Of a stretch of DNA of 64,000 bases, positions 47,301 to 55,946 are shown one piece after another (position 1 is the stretch's first letter; the number at the start of each line of letters is the position of its first letter). A program made the translations under genes and the position numbers. This DNA is from Ideonella aquatica (GTDB lineage Bacteria > Pseudomonadota > Gammaproteobacteria > Burkholderiales > Burkholderiaceae_C). The notes below the pieces were generated by a model. The model had not been told where the DNA came from, did no database searches, and worked only from the letters and a program-made list of their open reading frames with translations. The stretch covers positions 124,001 through 188,000 of the forward strand of contig NZ_JAGQDE010000001.1 in NCBI RefSeq assembly GCF_018069755.1, in the 5' to 3' direction.

Positions 47301-50300
47301 CCTCGCGCTGGGCGCCCGGGCTGGTGTGGATCTGCACGCGCGACAAGTCGGTGCCCAGGCGCTGCTCGAAGTAGCCGCGCGTGGCCAGGTCCAGCGGCTG
47401 GCCACTGCCCAGGCGCTGGGTCAGGCCCTCGTCCACCGGCGGTGGGGGTTGGTCGGGCGCCGCCGGGGCGCCGCCGCGGGGCTTGCGCTGGACCTGCGGG
47501 TTGTTCTGGCGCGGCGCGTCGCTGCGGTGGTCCACCTTGGGCGGCGCGCTGTCGCCCATCAGCACACCCTGGATCGCGTCGCCGTCGAGCTTGGGCGTTT
47601 CAACCTTGATGGCCTGCGACGGGTTGCTGGGCGTGATCTTGCCGCTCTTGGAGTTGTAGCCCAGCTGTCCACTGGCGTGGATGCCCACCGGCAGCTGGTA
47701 GTTGGCCTCGGCCAGGGTCCAGTCCTTGGACCAGACCGTGACGGTGTCCACCAGCAGATTCAGGCGGGCCGCGACCTGGCCGAACAGGCGGAACTTCAAG
47801 GCCGGCGCCACGTCCAGGTTCATCGCCCCCTTGAGGTCCAGCCCCTCGGCCTGGCTGTAGCTGAAGTCGACCTGCGCATCCAGCACCGGCTTGTCCTTGG
47901 GGATGCCCACCGAGGCTTCGGCGCCCACGCTGCCCACCAGCTCGGCCACCGCGGCGCCAAAGATCAGGTTGACCGCCGCGCTGGCGCTGAAGCCGGCATC
48001 GGCAAAGACCTTGAAGCTGCCGCCGCCGGTGAACTTCATCGTCGACAGCACCGCGGTGGCAGGGTCGAACTCCTCCACGTTCAGCGTGATGCCCGCCAGC
48101 TTGCCGGGCCCCACCGCGGCATGCGCCTTCATCGTCAGCGAGGCCGAGAAGGTCACGCCCACGCTGACCGAGCCCACCGAGAAGCCCAGGCCCGGCAGCG
48201 GCACCGGCGGTGTCGAGAAGCGCTTGTTCAGGAATTCACCGCCATCGGCCGGGTACTGGCCGAAGACCTCGAAGGGCGCCACTGCCAGGCCACCGCCCAC
48301 CCGCACCGAGCCATCCTCCAGCAGGCGCAGCTTGAGCGTGCCGTCGAGCTTGTTCTTGATCAGCGTGGCGCGCAGATCGCCCTCGCCCGCGGCCTTGAAA
48401 TGCTCGCCGCCCTCGCCACTGGGTTGGCCGGCCGCATCCAGGCTGGCGGCGTTGGTGACGGCCACCGTGACCTTGCCATCGAGCAGGCCGTCGCCATAGC
48501 GGAATTGCACGCCGCCGCGCACCAGCACCACGCCCTTGGCGTAGCGGGCCTCGATCTGGCCCTTGGCACCACCGGGCAGCTTGGGCGTGGCCTGGCCGCT
48601 GCCCGAGAGCTCCCAGGCCTCGCCGGCGCGGTCGAGCTTCATCGTCAGCGAGCCGCTTTCGATGCCGGGCAGGCCCTCGAAGTCGCCCTTGCCGCTGATG
48701 CTGAAGTGCTCGGCGTCGGCAAAGTTGATGCCCACGCTGAAGGCCTTGACGCCGGGGATGCTGGTCTCGGCCTGGCCGTCGAGGGTGAAGACCTGGTCCT
48801 CCAGCTTGGCCTCGATGCGCGCCTTCTTGATGCCCTTGATCTTCTGGTCGGTGATCTCCAGCGTGGCGCTGCCGCTGAAGTGGCCGGTCTCGCCCGACTT
48901 CTCGTAGCTGGCCTTCAGCTCGGCCTGGCCGTCGAAGAGCCTCTTGTCAAAGGTGAAGCTGCCCGCCACCAGGAAGCTGTCCATGCGGCCCTTGCCACTG
49001 AGCGTGCCCTCGCCCAGGCGCGGGATCTCGTAGCCCATCACGCCGCTGACCGAGAAGCCGCTGGCCGAGCTCATCGCCACCGTCAGGCTGCCCGAGGTGG
49101 GCTTGAACGGCCCGGGCAGTTTCAGCTCGCCGCTGTAAAAGGTCTTGGACAGCGTGAAGGTCTTGCCGCTGACCTCGAAGTCGATCGGCCCGCCCAGCAA
49201 GGGAATGCTGGGATCGATGTGACCGGTGATCACCAGACCGGTGCCCGGCTCGATGTCGACCTCCTCGACGATCACCGGGCTGGTCTGCGGCACCGGCGTC
49301 TGGGTCTTCAGGTCATTGACGATCTTGGTGCGCAGGCCATCGACACTGATGAAGCCGGCATGCTGCAGGCCCTTGGAGAGCTTGCGGATCGGTACCGCTG
49401 CCGGGCTGTAGTTCGGGAAGCGCGGCAGCGCCAGCTTCATCGAGATCGAGCCCAGCTGGTCGCCGCTGCCCGGGTTCAGCGTGAAGTCGGCCAGCGTGAA
49501 GCCGGGGATCCAGTCGGCTGGCAGGCCGCTGGCAGGCTGGCCGTTCTTCAGCGGGATCTTGCGCGGCTGGCCGCCGCGCTGGCTGGGGTAGAGCACCAGC
49601 AGGTCGGGGCCGCCGAAGAAATCGGTCTTGTCGACACTGGATGGCCAGGCCTTGACGCGGCCGCTGTCGGTGCTGGCATCCGGGTCGTAGAGCGTGATGC
49701 CGTCGAGCGCCCCCAGCTTGTTGATCGCATCGATCGTCCAGCAGGAGGAATCGCCGGGGCCGCCGCCATTGGCGAAGTCGGAGAAGACAAAGCGGTAGGC
49801 CGGGTTGGCGCGGATCTTGTCCGGGTCGCCGTTCTCCTTGTCCTTGACCAGCTTGAGCTTCTCGGTGATGTCGGCATCGATGTCGCGGCCCGAGGCCTGG
49901 TTGGCCTTGCTGTCGCGCAGCTCCAGGTTCGTCGCGTTGTCCATCGGCGCGCCACCGATCTGCAACTCGATCACATGGTCGATGTCGTGGGTGTTGGGCG
50001 AACCGTCGAGCGTCCATTTGGGCAACTGCATGAGGCGGCCCAGTTCCTTGGCCTCGCCGACCAGCAGCGCCGCATTGCCGGCCTCCAGCCGGGTCTTCTT
50101 GGGCACGGCGGCGTAGATGGCGCCGTCGCGCAGGCCGGCGCCGGTGGCGAACTGTGTGCGGGCCGTGGCGGTCGCCGTGTTCCAGTGCGACTTGTGCTTC
50201 GAGCCCGCGGTGCTGCGGCTGTAGTTGGCCGGGCGGGTGAATGTCTTGCCGCTGTAGCGGTCGTATTTGAAGCCGGGGACCTTGATGCCCTTGATCTCGA

Positions 50301-51282
50301 TGTCGTTGCTGCTGCCGCCGGCCGGCGCCGTGCCGGCCGGCTGGCGCATCAGCATGCGTGCCAGGCTGCCGTTTTGCTGCACCACGTGGGCCAGCTCGTG
50401 GGCCAGCAGGCGCTTGCCGTCGTCGCTGCCCGGCTCGTACTGGCCGCTGGAAAAGACGATGTCACGGCCGAAGGTGAAGGCGCGCGCGTCCACCTGCCGG
50501 GCGGCCTGGTCCGCGCTGGCGTCAGTGTGTACGCGCACCTGGGACAGATCGGCCTGCAGCCGCTGCTCGAAGAAGGCGCGGGTCTGGGCGTCGAGTGGCT
50601 GGCCGCTGCCCAGCTGCTGTGTGAAGTCGGCCGGCACGCTGAGCCGGCCGGCAGCGTCACGGCGCGCGTCGCCGTGGGTCTCGGGGCGCTTGTCGCGGGC
50701 GATCTCCGGCCCGCTGCCGCCGCCTTGCGTGGCCAGGCCGCCACGCGTTCCTTCGGTGGTGGCGGGCTGGGCGTGGCCGGCGGGGACCGGGGCTGGACGC
50801 TGCGCGTTGCGGGCATCGGGCCGGCGCGGCGCCTGCGCGGCGGAGCCGGCAGCGGTGGCGGCGGGCGCACGGGCCACGACCGGCGCTTCGGCGCGCGGGT
50901 CGGGTCTGGCGTCGGCAGCGGATGGCGCCGCCGCCGACGGCGTGGCCATGCGCATCACCCGGTCGGCCACCGCGTCGGCCTCGCGTTCCACCGAGTCGCC
51001 CGGCTCGCTGACCGCCAGCTTGGCGCGCACCGCCAGTCGGTCGACGCGGCCGGCCTGTTCGCCCGGCCCGGCCTGCCCCGGTGTGGTCGGCGGCTTGCGC
51101 GTGCCCTGGCCCGGCGTGGCGGCGCTGTCGGGCTTGTTCGGTCCCTGGGCCTTGGCCGGGGTCTGTGCGCTGGTGCTGGCAGCGGGCGCCTTGGCCGAGG
51201 CACCCGCGGCGTCACCCGCGGCCTTGGTTGGGGGCGGCGGTGCGGGCTTCTTGCCCTCAGGGACCGGCGGCGCGCTGGCCAT
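44359..51282 (-). CDS. giant tandem-duplicated DUF4157 protein of the eCIS cluster
   Basis: A 2307-residue protein with two similar halves. Residues 1-230 are Pro/Ala-rich and include LAVSEPGDSVEREADAVADRVM (about 88-110), the usual lead of DUF4157 proteins. The first DUF4157 domain (about 215-310) has HELAHVVQQ with a HExxH metal site near 295. An HNH-like segment follows (DIDHVIELQIGG...NLELRDSKANQASG, about 430-465), then some 800 residues of repeated beta-strands. A Pro-rich linker leads to a second DUF4157 (HELAHVVQQTG near 1362), a second HNH-like segment (VDHVREMQLDG...NYELLEASANMGAG, about 1527-1560) and another beta region. DUF4157 is a marker of eCIS-associated effectors. No cytotoxic domain beyond the HNH-like parts was recognised. 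The ATG at 51282 lies 7 bp after the previous stop; longer frames overlap that gene. Confidence 0.85.
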   Translation of the reverse strand: MASAPPVPEGKKPAPPPPTKAAGDAAGASAKAPAASTSAQTPAKAQGPNKPDSAATPGQGTRKPPTTPGQAGPGEQAGRVDRLAVRAKLAVSEPGDSVEREADAVADRVMRMATPSAAAPSAADARPDPRAEAPVVARAPAATAAGSAAQAPRRPDARNAQRPAPVPAGHAQPATTEGTRGGLATQGGGSGPEIARDKRPETHGDARRDAAGRLSVPADFTQQLGSGQPLDAQTRAFFEQRLQADLSQVRVHTDASADQAARQVDARAFTFGRDIVFSSGQYEPGSDDGKRLLAHELAHVVQQNGSLARMLMRQPAGTAPAGGSSNDIEIKGIKVPGFKYDRYSGKTFTRPANYSRSTAGSKHKSHWNTATATARTQFATGAGLRDGAIYAAVPKKTRLEAGNAALLVGEAKELGRLMQLPKWTLDGSPNTHDIDHVIELQIGGAPMDNATNLELRDSKANQASGRDIDADITEKLKLVKDKENGDPDKIRANPAYRFVFSDFANGGGPGDSSCWTIDAINKLGALDGITLYDPDASTDSGRVKAWPSSVDKTDFFGGPDLLVLYPSQRGGQPRKIPLKNGQPASGLPADWIPGFTLADFTLNPGSGDQLGSISMKLALPRFPNYSPAAVPIRKLSKGLQHAGFISVDGLRTKIVNDLKTQTPVPQTSPVIVEEVDIEPGTGLVITGHIDPSIPLLGGPIDFEVSGKTFTLSKTFYSGELKLPGPFKPTSGSLTVAMSSASGFSVSGVMGYEIPRLGEGTLSGKGRMDSFLVAGSFTFDKRLFDGQAELKASYEKSGETGHFSGSATLEITDQKIKGIKKARIEAKLEDQVFTLDGQAETSIPGVKAFSVGINFADAEHFSISGKGDFEGLPGIESGSLTMKLDRAGEAWELSGSGQATPKLPGGAKGQIEARYAKGVVLVRGGVQFRYGDGLLDGKVTVAVTNAASLDAAGQPSGEGGEHFKAAGEGDLRATLIKNKLDGTLKLRLLEDGSVRVGGGLAVAPFEVFGQYPADGGEFLNKRFSTPPVPLPGLGFSVGSVSVGVTFSASLTMKAHAAVGPGKLAGITLNVEEFDPATAVLSTMKFTGGGSFKVFADAGFSASAAVNLIFGAAVAELVGSVGAEASVGIPKDKPVLDAQVDFSYSQAEGLDLKGAMNLDVAPALKFRLFGQVAARLNLLVDTVTVWSKDWTLAEANYQLPVGIHASGQLGYNSKSGKITPSNPSQAIKVETPKLDGDAIQGVLMGDSAPPKVDHRSDAPRQNNPQVQRKPRGGAPAAPDQPPPPVDEGLTQRLGSGQPLDLATRGYFEQRLGTDLSRVQIHTSPGAQREAEQLSAHAFTVGQHIAFAPGEYRPDTETGRALLAHELAHVVQQTGPRPPEVARQATTASSASATVASAGQSYSVGSGPYAGTQIQTDPANRQLSLPTLRLPALKQRNSGLFPLPLPVRQGSRPPTDQTTLWRGAVQGAAQTQLNDLTAAARAQGASDDSSGQTVYFLTLDRSPSFLLFGAEDTLRPRLELPIWDRQGHGSTFQVDHVREMQLDGSDTDSNYELLEASANMGAGRAIADEIRETVQGGLQALRDANPAASGLPAPTAWRQVKNSHRVSFSAIRWTLPHDGSANGSRFWSKQAIIDGEAAAMLRPMSPTERTRLGRGGAPVLFASVSGGEPLPSVASARRDWLPRVDLLSWSPAAPGGAPDTLGTLSVDVLKARSGAARAAGMGVPPDYPAQSWLVRRVPGLNAGFVDPASVHMGVRNSLRLPGMSPIEMDEVTLSRAGLVGEGRVLPTLPLIADADIRIRLNGAEAQVYKSFSMDELRLPAPFHLDACDLTVFYGQRSGLGLEGRAEFSVDRLGSGHLGATASTGGGFALEGGFDLDSALFDRAHVAMAYRDAQLSLDGDVGIDTPGKVRGIRAAQLHLAWAEGRFSADGSVDPEIPGVRQAALQVGYGEDTGLLIGGRLALEANPAIRSGAVDVTLSQTDGRWRVTASGTAEPALPGVDSTLQVRYDDGAFDASFSGAFERGMLSGTAELGLTNRTLDAAGQPNGPPEPGAPLIVYGGGSATLQLAPWLQGTAGIRFSPAGECTISGEIALPDTLELFSRQAIDRSLFSLSTQIPIVPGIVAEVGGNLRANAGIGPGVLDEARIAIEYSPDHEENTHVTGDAHLSVPADAGLRLGARAGIGLGITGASATGGLELGGSLGIAGAAEASVHVDWMPSQGLQIDAEASVRAAPRFRFDVSGYVDVSVLGASLYEQTWELAACEVGADYAFGVRFPLRYREGEPFSVSTEDIEFEVPEIDPEALLGELGRQLF

Positions 51283-51289
51283 GGCGGCG

Positions 51290-54200
51290 TCAGTCGATGC
51301 GGTTGACCCGCACGCCGACCAGGCTGGCGCCGAAGACCTGGTCTTCGAGCGACGCTGCGGTGACCTCGGCCGAGCCAACCTCGTTGAGGCTGGCTGGCTG
51401 CTGGCTGGCGGCCAGCAGGGCGCTGATCGCCAGCCCATGGTCGTCCTTCGGCACCACGCCCTCGGGGGCGGCCGGTGCCGAGACCAGGAAGTGGTTGAGC
51501 ACGTAGTTCGCCACCAGCTCGTCCTCGCCCTGGATCTCGGTGATGGCCTCCTTCAGCATGGCCTGTCCTGCCTCGGTGAGTTGACCTCCGGACACCGGTA
51601 CCAGCCTGCTCAGCGCGGGGTTGGTCGCGCTGTCCAGCGTGGCCTTCCAGCCCGCGTCGGCGCCGGCACTCTGGTAGATCCGCAGCAGCTCGCTGAGCTG
51701 ACCTGACGCCATGACGATCACGCGGTGCAGGTGCTGGCTCACCGCAGCGGGCATCGTCACCACCAGCAGGCCACCGTCGTAGGCGCTGTCGCCCAACAGG
51801 CCGGGCGGCGGCTCGATCGCATGAACCCGGTCGCTGCCGGGCGGCGGCATCTCGGTCAGTGTGCTGATCTGCTCAAGCATGTGGCGCAGGCGCATGTGGT
51901 TCTGCCAGCCCTGGCCGCGGGTGGGCGAGCCTTCCCAGACCCGGCCGATCGCCACCCGGGCGTCGGGCTGGGCGGCGGTCCACATGGCCAGCACCCGCGC
52001 CGCGCTCTCATCGGCGTAGGCGCTCTGGTCGCGGTAGTGCAGCAGGCCCACGCGGGCGGGCTTGAAGGTCTGCAGCAGCGCGTCGTTGCCGGTGTCGATC
52101 GCCTGTGTGAACAGCTCCAGCGACTTCTCGTCGGCCAGCTTCAGGTGCCACACCTGGAAGGTCTCGGTCTGGTCCTGCAGCGTGGCCGCGGGTGGCGCGC
52201 ACAGGCAGTGGCGGGCCCGGCGGAACATCACCCAGTCCTGGGTGGCGCGCGCCAGTGGCAGCGTGCTGGGGCCCAGCGCCGGGAACAGGCGCTCGCGCAG
52301 GCGCAGCAGCAGGCCGCTGTCCTGGTTGACCTCGGCCACATGGCTGAGGCCGGTCAGGGCCTCGGCACCCAGCGTCGAGGTGCTGGCCGGCGCGGCCGGC
52401 AGCGCATCCAGCGCAACCAGGCGCAGCTCGAAGGACTGGCCCTGGACGGTGGCCTTGATGCTCAGGTCGGCGTGCAGCGGGTCGCCGTCCCAGTCGACCG
52501 CCAACTGGCCATTGCTGTCGTCCAGCACCGGGCCGTCCAGCAGGAACAGGCCGGTGCGGCCGTCGCCATGGCGGACCAGGGTCAGCGTGTAGCGCACGGG
52601 CACGGTCTTGGTGATGCTGCCCGCCGCCGCGGTGACGATGGCATCGATCTGCACCAGGCACTCACGCGCGCCCGCATCGCGCGCCCGGCTGGCCAGGACG
52701 GTCAGCTGGCCGCTGACCCGCAGTTCGGCCCCCACCGCGCCCAGACCCGCCGCCCCCTCGGCGCGCAGCTCGGCGGTGGCGCCTACCGACAGCGCGAAAG
52801 GATCGCGCGAGAGGTCGCCGGCAAGGACCCCCGAGACCCGGGTCAGCGCCTGGGTCTGCGGGTTGACGACGCTGATCGTGGCCACCGCGGTCAGGCCGAC
52901 GCTGCCATCGGGCCGGGCCTCGGTGCGCGTCAGGCCTTCGATGTCTGGGCTTTGCGGCGCGGTGCTCTGGGTGCCGCCAAAGGCCTTGGTCTGGCCCTGG
53001 CTGCGGAAGGCCGCGGCCTGCTTCAAAGCCTCCTGCGCATGGACCTGCACGGACTTGGCGTCAAAGCCGCCGGTCTTCTCCGGCGGCACCTTGCCCAGCA
53101 TGCCCACCCAGTCGAAGGGCAGCGTGATGCTGGTGCGCCACCACAGCCCGGGCTGCAGCGCCTGGCCGGGCAGCACCAGGCCGTCGGGCAGGAAGACCTC
53201 GACCGCCTCGGGCTGCGTGGGGTCGTCCAGGCCGCGGGTCAGCGAGATGCGCTGCAGGTGCTGCGCCTGCTCCAGCAGATGGCCGATCTCGTCGCTGCGC
53301 ACGCCGTGCAGGGTCAGGTTCACGCCTTCACCAAACAGGCGCTCGAGCTGCTCGCGGGCGTTGTCGCCCGGCTGCACCGGCAGGTAGCCGGCCGGAGGCA
53401 GCTGCAGGAAGCCGGCCTTGATCAGCATGCGCTGGGTGGGCAGCGCGTTGCCGCCCTGGTCCAGTTCGGCCAGCTTGGACTGCAGCTCGCCCAGGTCGGC
53501 AAAGGCCACCCCCAGGTCATTGGTGACCAGCTTGTACTCGGCGGTGGTGGGTCGGCGCTCCATGCGGTAGAGCGCCTGCTTGGCGCTCTCGGCGTAGCGC
53601 TGCAGCAGACCATCGAGCCGGGTGCGGGCCTGGCCCAGCGCATCACGCAGACGCAGGCAGTCATCCTCGGGCAGGATCACCGGCTGGCCGGGCTCGAACA
53701 GGCCCGAGAGCTGGCACTGGAACTGCAGCACCTGGGCCAGGAAGGCGTTCCAGGGGCGCATGCCCATGCGGCCCTGCCAGTAGCCGCGCGCGCCGCTGTC
53801 CATGCGCTCGCGGCGGGCGCTCCAGGCGTCCAGCCGGGCCACGCCGGCATCGCGCCACAGCAGGCCCAGTGGCACCTCGTCGCCGCCGGGCAACTGGGCC
53901 GGCGCGCACCACACGCCGCTGGACAGGCCGGCTGCCGACAACAGCGAGGCCGGCTGCCCGGGCTCGGCGGCGAAGAAGGCCGAGGCGATGCGGTTGCGCA
54001 GGTGCACCAGCGAGGGCATGACCGCCTGGCTGCCGGGCAGGTTCAGCGTCAGCCGGCGCAGCCGCAGCACCAGGCCTTCGCGCCAGTACGGCCGGCGCGA
54101 ATCCGTGGCGCAGGCGGTCTCACAGAGCTTGCCGTAGACCGCCTCGTTGCCGCACAGGCCCTGCACCGGGCCGACGGTGATGACCCAGATCTGCAGCGGG

Positions 54201-54604
54201 TCGGTCAGCGCCTGGCCGGGCGCGGCCTGCAGGCAGTTGCCGAAGGCCTCGCGTGCGGTGACCGACTCGGGCTGGGCGGTGCCCATCAAGGCCGTCAGCG
54301 CTGCGCCCACCTCGCTGCTGCCCTGCACCAGATCGCCGTCGGGCGTGATCGCTAGGCCAGGGCCCAGACGCAGCTCGCTGCCCTGCAGCCGCACCGCAAA
54401 GCCTTCGACCACGCCGTGGCCACCGGCCCGGTTGGCCAGGCGCAGCGCCTGGCGGTGGTAGTCCTGCTCCAGCGTCAGCGCGCTGGCGCGCAGGTACTGG
54501 CCGTCAAAGTAGTGCAGCCGCGTCAGCGGGCCATTCGCGGCGATGAAAACCACGCCATCGCTGGCGCTGAGTTCGACGACGTCGCTGTCCGGGGTGGTGG
54601 CCAT
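51290..54604 (-). CDS. large eCIS-associated protein with LHYFDGQYL-type N-terminal domain
   Basis: A 1104-residue cytoplasmic-type protein. The N-terminal 100 residues (LTRLHYFDGQYLRASALTL, then HRQALRLANRAGGHGVVEGFAV and LRLGPGLAITPDGD) have the same pattern as the next protein upstream: a short aromatic lead, an EQxYHRQ helix, GxGVVxGFAV, and a PGLAIxxxGD turn. This domain recurs in proteins encoded beside contractile injection systems. The middle is helical with several LERLF/LRLRDALGQARTR segments; the C-terminal part is mixed. No enzyme motif was found. It may be an outer baseplate, fibre or cargo protein; this is inference from location. GAGGA lies before the ATG. It ends 7 bp before the giant gene start. 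Confidence 0.72.
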   Translation of the reverse strand: MATTPDSDVVELSASDGVVFIAANGPLTRLHYFDGQYLRASALTLEQDYHRQALRLANRAGGHGVVEGFAVRLQGSELRLGPGLAITPDGDLVQGSSEVGAALTALMGTAQPESVTAREAFGNCLQAAPGQALTDPLQIWVITVGPVQGLCGNEAVYGKLCETACATDSRRPYWREGLVLRLRRLTLNLPGSQAVMPSLVHLRNRIASAFFAAEPGQPASLLSAAGLSSGVWCAPAQLPGGDEVPLGLLWRDAGVARLDAWSARRERMDSGARGYWQGRMGMRPWNAFLAQVLQFQCQLSGLFEPGQPVILPEDDCLRLRDALGQARTRLDGLLQRYAESAKQALYRMERRPTTAEYKLVTNDLGVAFADLGELQSKLAELDQGGNALPTQRMLIKAGFLQLPPAGYLPVQPGDNAREQLERLFGEGVNLTLHGVRSDEIGHLLEQAQHLQRISLTRGLDDPTQPEAVEVFLPDGLVLPGQALQPGLWWRTSITLPFDWVGMLGKVPPEKTGGFDAKSVQVHAQEALKQAAAFRSQGQTKAFGGTQSTAPQSPDIEGLTRTEARPDGSVGLTAVATISVVNPQTQALTRVSGVLAGDLSRDPFALSVGATAELRAEGAAGLGAVGAELRVSGQLTVLASRARDAGARECLVQIDAIVTAAAGSITKTVPVRYTLTLVRHGDGRTGLFLLDGPVLDDSNGQLAVDWDGDPLHADLSIKATVQGQSFELRLVALDALPAAPASTSTLGAEALTGLSHVAEVNQDSGLLLRLRERLFPALGPSTLPLARATQDWVMFRRARHCLCAPPAATLQDQTETFQVWHLKLADEKSLELFTQAIDTGNDALLQTFKPARVGLLHYRDQSAYADESAARVLAMWTAAQPDARVAIGRVWEGSPTRGQGWQNHMRLRHMLEQISTLTEMPPPGSDRVHAIEPPPGLLGDSAYDGGLLVVTMPAAVSQHLHRVIVMASGQLSELLRIYQSAGADAGWKATLDSATNPALSRLVPVSGGQLTEAGQAMLKEAITEIQGEDELVANYVLNHFLVSAPAAPEGVVPKDDHGLAISALLAASQQPASLNEVGSAEVTAASLEDQVFGASLVGVRVNRID

Positions 54605-54613
54605 GGCGGGTCC

Positions 54614-55933
54614 TCAGAGGGTGATGGTGGTGGAAAGGTCGCGCCCCTGGCCGTCCGGGCCCAGGGCTCCGGCCGGGATCAGCGTGGCGCCCAGCAGCGG
54701 CTGCGGGCCGCTGCCGATGACGGTGGCGCGCAGCAGCGCGCCGGTGGGCAGGCGGTCCAGGCCCAGCGTCACCGTGGGGCCGGCGGGCGCGGCCTCGTCA
54801 TACAACGGTGCGGCCAGCGTGAAGGCCTGCCAGCCGGTCGTCGGGTCGAATTCGCTGACCTGGAAGGCGCCATCCAGGCTGGCCGGCGCCAGCGCCTGGG
54901 TGAAGACCAGTTGCAGGTCCTGGCCGATCAGCGTGGGACCCTGGCGCGCCAGCGCCGGGCCGGCCGAGACCGGCATGGCCGGCGGCTCGGCCAGCAGCAG
55001 GGCCTGCAGCGCTGCGGTGGGCAGCAGGCTGTCACGCAGGCCCAGCTCGATCGCGCCAACGCTGGCATGCGCACCGTCGGCGTCCTGCCACAGGTGGACA
55101 TCGCGCAGCAGGGCCAGCGGCAGCGCGGCCCAGTCGGGATCGGCCACGGCGCTGTCGGGTGGCTTCGGCGCGGCCGAGTCCTCGGCGGCCACGCTGCGCG
55201 CCAGCACCTCGCGCAGCAGCGCAGCGCGGGCGGCTGGCTGCTCGTCGCGCGCAAGCGTCTGCACCTGGGCGTAGGCGGCGATCAGCCAGGCGTCGTCGGG
55301 CAGCGGCTGGCCGTCCTCATCCAGCCGGGGTTCGTCCAGTGTCAGCCACATGCGCAGCAGGTGGTGGCTGGGCGTTGCAGGGGCGGGCTCGGTCGCCGGC
55401 GCCAGTGACAGGCGCACCGTCTCGCAGACGCGGGCGTAGGCGATGTCCGAGCCGTCACCCGCACAGGGATCGGCCAGCGCCGGCACCGGGCGGTCCAGGC
55501 AGGTGGCGTAGGTGGCGCGCAGCGCCAGTGTCAGCCAGGCGTTGCGCGGGTCGACATCGCCCCAGCGCAGTGCGAAATCCGGCAGGGCCTGCTGTGCCGC
55601 CCACCAGGCCGGCAGGCTCAGGCACTGAGCCATCTCCAGCGCCAGGTCGCGACCCAGGCGATCGATCGCCAGACCGGGCGAGACGCGCAGCTCATCGCCG
55701 CGCTCGCCATGGGTCTGCACCGCGAAACCGGCCACCACGCCGCTGCCGTGCAGGGCGCGCTGGTGGCGGCGCTGGCGGCCGACGTGAAAGCCCTGCTCGG
55801 CGCGGAAGTCCTCGACGCCGAGCAGCATGCCGAAGTGGTAGTTCGGCGCGCACTGCGGGTTGTCGGGCAGGGCGCTGTCGCAGCCGCCGCTGCCGCCGCA
55901 TCCGCAACCGCAGGAGGAGTTGCTGGCACTCAT
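54614..55933 (-). CDS. eCIS-associated protein with Cys-rich N-terminus and shared GVVxGFAV domain
   Basis: A 439-residue protein. It opens with a short Cys/Gly segment (CGCGCGGSGGC, residues 8-18) and then YHFGMLLGVEDFRAEQGFHVGRQRRHQRALHGSGVVAGFAVQTHG...LRVSPGLAIDRLGRD. This is the same domain as the N-terminus of the neighbouring 1104-residue protein, and better matches the family form HxRxLHGxGVVxGxxV seen in eCIS clusters. The remainder has no recognised motif. The Cys-rich lead could bind metal or form disulfides. Function is probably structural (baseplate or fibre associated), inferred from context. The stop is nine bases before the next start. Confidence 0.74.
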   Translation of the reverse strand: MSASNSSCGCGCGGSGGCDSALPDNPQCAPNYHFGMLLGVEDFRAEQGFHVGRQRRHQRALHGSGVVAGFAVQTHGERGDELRVSPGLAIDRLGRDLALEMAQCLSLPAWWAAQQALPDFALRWGDVDPRNAWLTLALRATYATCLDRPVPALADPCAGDGSDIAYARVCETVRLSLAPATEPAPATPSHHLLRMWLTLDEPRLDEDGQPLPDDAWLIAAYAQVQTLARDEQPAARAALLREVLARSVAAEDSAAPKPPDSAVADPDWAALPLALLRDVHLWQDADGAHASVGAIELGLRDSLLPTAALQALLLAEPPAMPVSAGPALARQGPTLIGQDLQLVFTQALAPASLDGAFQVSEFDPTTGWQAFTLAAPLYDEAAPAGPTVTLGLDRLPTGALLRATVIGSGPQPLLGATLIPAGALGPDGQGRDLSTTITL

Positions 55934-55946
55934 CGCGGCATCTCCT

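Noticed and set aside
45541-51306. Plus-strand open frame of 1921 codons antisense to the giant DUF4157 gene
   Set aside because: Length comes from GC-rich codon bias of the real gene. The translation is His/Gln/Arg/Ala-rich without any domain or ribosome site, while the minus frame has clear domains.
51725-54355. Plus-strand open frame of 876 codons
   Set aside because: Shadow of the 1104-residue protein; composition is low-complexity and no motif is present.
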